Positions 59,909 to 64,000 of a DNA stretch of 64,000 nt are shown here, one piece after another. The position numbers and the translations under genes are program-made. The DNA lies in the NCBI GenBank assembly GCA_031277095.1, contig JAISLU010000084.1, positions 1-64,000 of the forward strand. Reading direction: 5' to 3'. Each line of letters starts with the position of its first letter. The stretch's first letter is position 1. This DNA comes from Synergistaceae bacterium (GTDB taxonomy: Bacteria > Synergistota > Synergistia > Synergistales > Aminobacteriaceae). The notes beneath the pieces were generated by a model. The model searched no databases and was not told where the DNA came from. It saw only the letters and a program-made list of their open reading frames with translations.

Positions 59909-62590
59909 ATGGAACAATCTACGTTTACCTGGGCAAACTTCGACACGGATTTTCTTCTCGCTGTCCTCAACAGCGGAAAAGCGCCGGCCGAGTGCAAGCC
60001 GTCGCTGAATAGCGACGATCCCAATATACTGGCGACCGGCCTGAACCTGTACTACCCTAAACCCACCCCGGACTTTGTGAAGTTGTTCAAACCGGAGATC
60101 GGACAGTATTTTTTCGGAAAATACTCCAGTAAACTCCGGGAGGTTCTGGAAACAGGGGAAGATTCGAAAGATACGGAAACGGCCTGCCTGCTGGACCAAT
60201 TTGCCCGGCAGCCCATGACGGCGGACAGGGTGAACAAGGTCGTCGCCGCTCTCTTAGGCGTTGGCAGCGGAGTCGACGAGCTTCCGCCTCGTTTCTCCCA
60301 AAGACCCGACCCGGTAAATCTGCGCGACAGCAGCGTGAATGATTTTCCGCTCTTTACGTTTCAAAGAGAGGCGGTGAGCGCGTTACAGAAAGCCTTTTTG
60401 CAGGGAGACAGAAAAAGCGGCCTGCTGGTGATGCCTACGGGCAGCGGAAAAACCATGACCACCGCGTACTTCCTGCTGCGTTACATGATCCCCGCGGGCT
60501 ATCAGGTGGTATGGCTGGCGCACCGTCATCTTCTGTTGGATCAGGCGGCGGGCGCGTTTTACGACAACTGCCCTCTCATCAAGCTGACCGACCCCACTAG
60601 GGAACGCTTTCAACTGGTGTGCGTCTCCGGAGAACACGAGAGCATTAAAAGCGTAGAGCGGGACGACGACGTGATCCTTCTGTCCGTGCAGTCGGTTTTC
60701 CGCAACTTGGAGTACCTGAAGCCGGTTTTGAGGGACAAACTCGTCATCGTCGTGGACGAGGCGCACCACACCATCGCGAAGACCTACCTCGAGACGATAC
60801 GCTTCATTCAAGGGCGCAACGAGAACGCTAAACTTCTGGGGCTGACGGCCACGCCAATCAAAGGACACATCAATAAAGACAACAAAGACAGCGTTCCCAA
60901 CAAGGAAACGGCTTACCTGCAAAAAATTTTTACCTGGCCTCCGATTTACGACATTTCGATCGGTACGCTCACCGCAAATGGAACCCTGGCGAAACCCCAG
61001 GTGGAACACGTGGAAACGGGAGAAAATTTCGAGTCGTCCATCACACCCTACGAGGCCAGGCAAATGGCCCAATTGTACAATATACCCGAGTCTCTGGCGA
61101 AAAAAATAGCGGACTCGAAAAAGCGCAACGCCCTCATTGTCGAACACTACATGAAGAACCGCGACCGGTACAAAAAAACGCTCATCTTTGCCCTGAATAC
61201 CGTCCACGCCAGAACGCTGCACGAAGACCTGGTGAATCGGGGGGTACGCTGCGGGTGCGTCTACAGCGACAACCCCAAAAATGCGTGTATCATCAAAAAA
61301 TTTACGAACAACGAATTGGACGTTCTGGTCAACATCAACATCATGACGGAGGGCAGCGACGTCCCCGACATTCAGACCGTCATGCTCACCCGCCCGACGG
61401 GAAGCGACGTCTTGTTGATGCAGATGATCGGCCGCAGCCTGCGAGGCACCGCCGTCGGGGGGACAAAAATCGCCACCATCGTCGACTTCCACGACCATTG
61501 GGATCGTTACAATTATTGGATCAACCCGGAGTGGCTGGTGGGCCCCGAAGTGCCCGAGCCGGATAAGCGGTCGGGGACGCGGAGGGAACCGCCCGAACTC
61601 TATCCCTGGCTCGATGTACGAACCGCTTACGACAGCATAAGCAGCCAATGCGGCCAATTCGACAGCTTCGTTGCCATGCCCTACGGCTGGTACAGCCTGG
61701 TGAACGACGGCGAGGACTACACGCTGCTCGTGTTCGAGGACCAGGTGGAGGGGTATGAGAGACTTATCGCCGACGCTCCCTCTCCCTCTCCCTCTCCCTC
61801 TCCCTATTCCTTCCAAGGGCTGGCGGAGAAATATTTCGGCGGTTTTTGCCTGAAGCCCTCCGAAAAAGATTTGAAGATTTTCCTGGACAACTTGCGCAGC
61901 GAGGACCCGCCGGCGCTGTTTCTGTTCGGCGACCGGGACGAAGTGGACCCGTGGCGGGTGGCGAAAAAGATACTCGAAGAAAACCTGAACGTGATGACAT
62001 ACCCGGCCGAACTGTACGCCCGGTACCCCGTCATCGAAAATCTGTTCGGCAATCTGGAAAATTACCGGGACAGAGTTTTTTACATCATGAATCACAAAGG
62101 GCAGCCTCTGGGCTGCACGGTCGTCTCTCTGGAGACGGAGCGGCTTCCCTTTGTCATCGATGGGGCCTACGACGTGAAACAACTGATGGGAGAGGTCATC
62201 GACGAACTGTTCACCGGACGGAACCCCGACATCCGCTCCATACGCTGGACGGACAGACCCTACCGGAGCTATTACGGCATGTTCTACCCAGCGAAAGCAG
62301 AGGACGGGAGGTTTGTGGGAGACGTCGCGATCAACCTGCTGCTGAACTCCTCTCAGGTGCCCCGCGAGGTGGTCAAGTACGTCATCTACCACGAGCTGCT
62401 CCATCGGGATTATCCGAGGCACGACCCCAAGTTCAGGGAGATGGAGCATAAATATCCCAACTACGTGGAGTGGGAGCGTTTTTTGGATTACCGCCTGCCG
62501 AGGTTTTACGATTTTCCATATTGGGACGACTCCAACCGCGTGGCTGTCGAACAGGTCCGCAGCGCCGTCGAGTCGCAGGTTGGCCGGTAA
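59909..62590 (+). CDS. SF2 DEAD/DEAH helicase fused to a SprT/YgjP-like zinc metalloprotease
   Basis: An 893-residue two-enzyme fusion. Residues 1-145 are an uncharacterised N-terminal part. The helicase has motif I MPTGSGKT 175-182, motif II DEAH 283-286, motif III GLTATP 311-316 and motif VI QMIGRSLRG 505-513, closest in style to RadD/type-III-restriction-like helicases. After a linker with a (SP)4 run (625-632, six-nt repeats) comes a C-terminal domain about 690-870: IRW...RSYYGMF, VGDVAINLLLNS, then YHELLHRDYPRHDPKF, giving zinc ligands H828, H832 and probably H838 with catalytic E829. SprT-like proteases cleave DNA-bound proteins. Ribosome binding site AGGAGG lies before ATG 59909. Confidence 0.85.
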   Translation: MEQSTFTWANFDTDFLLAVLNSGKAPAECKPSLNSDDPNILATGLNLYYPKPTPDFVKLFKPEIGQYFFGKYSSKLREVLETGEDSKDTETACLLDQFARQPMTADRVNKVVAALLGVGSGVDELPPRFSQRPDPVNLRDSSVNDFPLFTFQREAVSALQKAFLQGDRKSGLLVMPTGSGKTMTTAYFLLRYMIPAGYQVVWLAHRHLLLDQAAGAFYDNCPLIKLTDPTRERFQLVCVSGEHESIKSVERDDDVILLSVQSVFRNLEYLKPVLRDKLVIVVDEAHHTIAKTYLETIRFIQGRNENAKLLGLTATPIKGHINKDNKDSVPNKETAYLQKIFTWPPIYDISIGTLTANGTLAKPQVEHVETGENFESSITPYEARQMAQLYNIPESLAKKIADSKKRNALIVEHYMKNRDRYKKTLIFALNTVHARTLHEDLVNRGVRCGCVYSDNPKNACIIKKFTNNELDVLVNINIMTEGSDVPDIQTVMLTRPTGSDVLLMQMIGRSLRGTAVGGTKIATIVDFHDHWDRYNYWINPEWLVGPEVPEPDKRSGTRREPPELYPWLDVRTAYDSISSQCGQFDSFVAMPYGWYSLVNDGEDYTLLVFEDQVEGYERLIADAPSPSPSPSPYSFQGLAEKYFGGFCLKPSEKDLKIFLDNLRSEDPPALFLFGDRDEVDPWRVAKKILEENLNVMTYPAELYARYPVIENLFGNLENYRDRVFYIMNHKGQPLGCTVVSLETERLPFVIDGAYDVKQLMGEVIDELFTGRNPDIRSIRWTDRPYRSYYGMFYPAKAEDGRFVGDVAINLLLNSSQVPREVVKYVIYHELLHRDYPRHDPKFREMEHKYPNYVEWERFLDYRLPRFYDFPYWDDSNRVAVEQVRSAVESQVGR
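61776..61805 (+). repeat. 6-nt tandem repeat in the helicase-protease gene
   Basis: Five copies of CTCCCT, perfect, encode Ser-Pro pairs in the linker between the helicase and the later domains. Copy number could vary without frameshift. Confidence 0.9.
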
Positions 62591-62604
62591 CACCGGAGAG
62601 TACA

Positions 62605-62639
62605 AAGGGACTGCCGTTTTGTTCGGCAATCCCCTTTAT
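62605..62639 (+). terminator. Stem-loop in the convergent spacer before rplS
   Basis: AAAGGG-AC-TGCCG, a 7-nt loop, CGGCA-ATC-CCCTTT, followed by TATTGTTG. A likely terminator for the rightward unit; it may serve both strands. Confidence 0.55.
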
Positions 62640-62674
62640 TGTTGCGATTGTTTTGTGGCTGAAATCTTATTTGC

Positions 62675-63046
62675 CTAAAATTCTCTTCTTTCTTTGATAC
62701 GCGCGGCCTTACCGCTGAGCTTGCGCAAGTAGTAGAGTTTAGCCCGGCGCACCTTGCCCTGGCGTTTGACCTCGATCTTCTCGATAGAAGGGCAGTGCAG
62801 CGGGAAAATACGCTCCACTCCCACGCCGCTGGAGATCTTGCGGACGGTGAAGGTTTCGTTGAGCCCGCCGTGCTGACGTCCGATCACGATGCCCTCGAAG
62901 ACCTGTATGCGTTCCCTCACGCCTTCTTTGACCTTGACGTGTACCCTGAGAGTATCTCCAGGGCGAAAATCGGGAAGGTCGCTGCGGACATATTTTTTTT
63001 CGATAAAATCCAATACGTTCACTTTAGTACGCTCCTTCATGCTCAT
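62675..63046 (-). CDS. rplS: 50S ribosomal protein L19
   Basis: Ribosomal protein L19 at the subunit interface. The 123-residue protein is standard: [31 protein letters not shown] and [28 protein letters not shown]. The ATG at 63046 overlaps the trmD stop (ATGA), the usual trmD-rplS coupling. An ATG six bases later is possible. Confidence 0.96.
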   Translation of the reverse strand: MSMKERTKVNVLDFIEKKYVRSDLPDFRPGDTLRVHVKVKEGVRERIQVFEGIVIGRQHGGLNETFTVRKISSGVGVERIFPLHCPSIEKIEVKRQGKVRRAKLYYLRKLSGKAARIKERREF

Positions 63047-64000
63047 TTTGAACCTAAAAAACGATCCAGTACCGCCGATATTTTTCCGAAAAGAGGAAGC
63101 CTGCCTCCCTGCAAGGGGATCATAAAAACGCTGCCGGCAACTTTCTCCAATTTCTCAAAATCAACTTCCTCGAAATTTCCTTCGCAACGGCTTTCCGCCG
63201 GGAAGTAAAACAAAACCGAGCCGCATTTTTCCAAAATGAATCGCTTGAGTTCGAGCCAGTGCTTCGCGCCGTTTTTTACCTCGTCGGATACTCCGACAAG
63301 CAACAGCCGGCTTTCTTTTTTTAAGGCCCACTCCAACGTCCGGGCCAGAGAGGGCATCCACTTTACCTTGGAAGAACCGGGAATTTTATCCGCTTTCGCT
63401 TCCGCTTTAAACGCCGCTCTGGCAAAATCCCTGTCTTGAGCGTTCTTCACGATCAAAACAAGACGAGCTGCGCCGTAACTTTCGCACAGCTTCGCCCACT
63501 CTCCGACCTGCTCCCGGATGAATCTTTCATCTGGCCATCTACCCTCCGGCCTCTCCCCATCCAGCCCCGCCATGTCCTCGCATTCGATGGCGAGGTAAAA
63601 GCCGCCCCCCATGTACTCCCGGAGGCTGCATTTCGACACTAAATCGGGGCGCCGGGAAAGGGTACGAAGAACGGCTTGCTCTCGGCGCCACCTGCAGATC
63701 TCTCCGGCATTTCCAGAAAGCAGCACCTCCGGGGCGTCTTTGCCGTTCCAAGATGCAGGCCGCGTATAATGAGGGTGATCCAGCATTCCTCGGTAGAAGG
63801 AATCTTCCACCACCGCCCCGCTTTTCCCCACGACGCCGGGCACCAATCGGGACACGGCGTCGATAACGGCCATTGCGGGAATTTCTCCTCCCGTCAGAAC
63901 ACAGTCGCCGATCGTGACCTCCAGGTCCACTTCGCTTTCGACAAAACGCTCGTCGATCCCCTCGTAATGCCCGCAGACGATGGTGACATGACCTTGACGG
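63043..64000 (-). CDS. trmD: tRNA (guanine-37-N1) methyltransferase TrmD fused to a second SPOUT-like domain (5' end cut by window)
   Basis: TrmD methylates G37 of tRNA to prevent frameshifting. The visible part starts in the SAM-binding trefoil-knot region with [14 protein letters not shown], continues with [29 protein letters not shown] and ends its TrmD part at RRPDLV. About 200 more residues follow ([42 protein letters not shown]), resembling the SAM-dependent RNA methyltransferase family seen as TM1570 in Thermotoga, but diverged. Such a fusion with TrmD occurs in some anaerobes. The start lies beyond the right edge. Confidence 0.9.
   Translation of the reverse strand, partial: RQGHVTIVCGHYEGIDERFVESEVDLEVTIGDCVLTGGEIPAMAVIDAVSRLVPGVVGKSGAVVEDSFYRGMLDHPHYTRPASWNGKDAPEVLLSGNAGEICRWRREQAVLRTLSRRPDLVSKCSLREYMGGGFYLAIECEDMAGLDGERPEGRWPDERFIREQVGEWAKLCESYGAARLVLIVKNAQDRDFARAAFKAEAKADKIPGSSKVKWMPSLARTLEWALKKESRLLLVGVSDEVKNGAKHWLELKRFILEKCGSVLFYFPAESRCEGNFEEVDFEKLEKVAGSVFMIPLQGGRLPLFGKISAVLDRFLGSK

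Noticed and set aside
60383-62629. 748-codon frame opposite the helicase-protease
   Set aside because: The plus-strand frame contains all helicase and protease motifs; the opposite frame contains none.

Overview
The window looks like the chromosome of an anaerobic, amino-acid- and organic-acid-fermenting bacterium. The best guess is the phylum Synergistota. That is inferred from gene content and order: a str operon led by an L7Ae-like gene, a PhoH / 7TM-HD / YbeY / CBS-protein / Cdd / Era / RecO block, several LivJ-type binding proteins, a flavodiiron protein and 2-oxoacid oxidoreductase-like genes. No rRNA is present to confirm it. Base composition is GC-rich in genes and AT-rich in spacers. 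No integrase, transposase or CRISPR array was seen.

Layout. 1-3760 (minus): str operon L7Ae-like, rpsL, rpsG, fusA, tuf, from a strong promoter with 10-bp-phased A-tracts. 3859-10393 (minus): rsmG, a Liv-type binding protein, an Lhr/BrxHI-like helicase, a BrxD-like ATPase and bioY. 10493-15064: an exported unknown protein, then divergently an alpha/beta hydrolase and a Mur-ligase-like enzyme. 15147-24990 (minus): housekeeping block recO, era, cdd, CBS protein, ybeY, 7TM-HD hydrolase, phoH, then an OadA/PycB carboxyltransferase and mazG. 25160-29441 (plus): hybrid histidine kinase and an AAA ATPase. 29539-29645 (minus): SRP RNA with its own promoter. 29775-46292 (minus): a catabolic and transport region. 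In transcription order it holds an HpaI-type aldolase, an FAD oxidase, an epimerase, two tandem LivJ paralogues, livHMGF, an FGGY kinase, etfB, etfA, a GlcD-like dehydrogenase and an AraC regulator. 46592-58032 (plus): Sel1 protein, ArnT-like membrane enzyme, glycerate 2-kinase, divergent KorAB-like pair, flavodiiron protein, queH, AIR-synthase-like protein, aspS. 58133-62590 (plus): an accessory three-gene unit of TPR protein, HTH protein and SF2 helicase fused to a SprT/YgjP-like metalloprotease. 62675-64000 (minus): rplS and a TrmD fused to a second SPOUT-like domain.

How the genes may work together. The 30-46 kb region reads as uptake (two near-identical binding proteins feeding one LivHMGF permease) plus oxidation. 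The oxidation module is etfB-etfA-glcD, in the order of Etf-linked lactate dehydrogenases. An aldolase, a kinase and, across the divergent promoter, a glycerate 2-kinase could handle the carbon skeleton. The true substrate cannot be read from sequence.

The most unusual property is pervasive. About fifteen unrelated genes, many of them housekeeping (rsmG, mazG, etfA, etfB, the 7TM-HD gene, the CBS-protein gene, korAB-like, helicases), carry short in-frame degenerate tandem repeats. Units are mostly 6, 9, 12, 15 or 33 nt and sit at protein ends or surface loops. Similar repeats fill many spacers. Each locus has its own unit, so this looks like a local duplication-and-drift process and not one mobile repeat. 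The strongest candidates for an undescribed functional system are the helicase-protease unit at 58-62.6 kb and the reduced BrxD/BrxHI-like pair at 6-9.8 kb.
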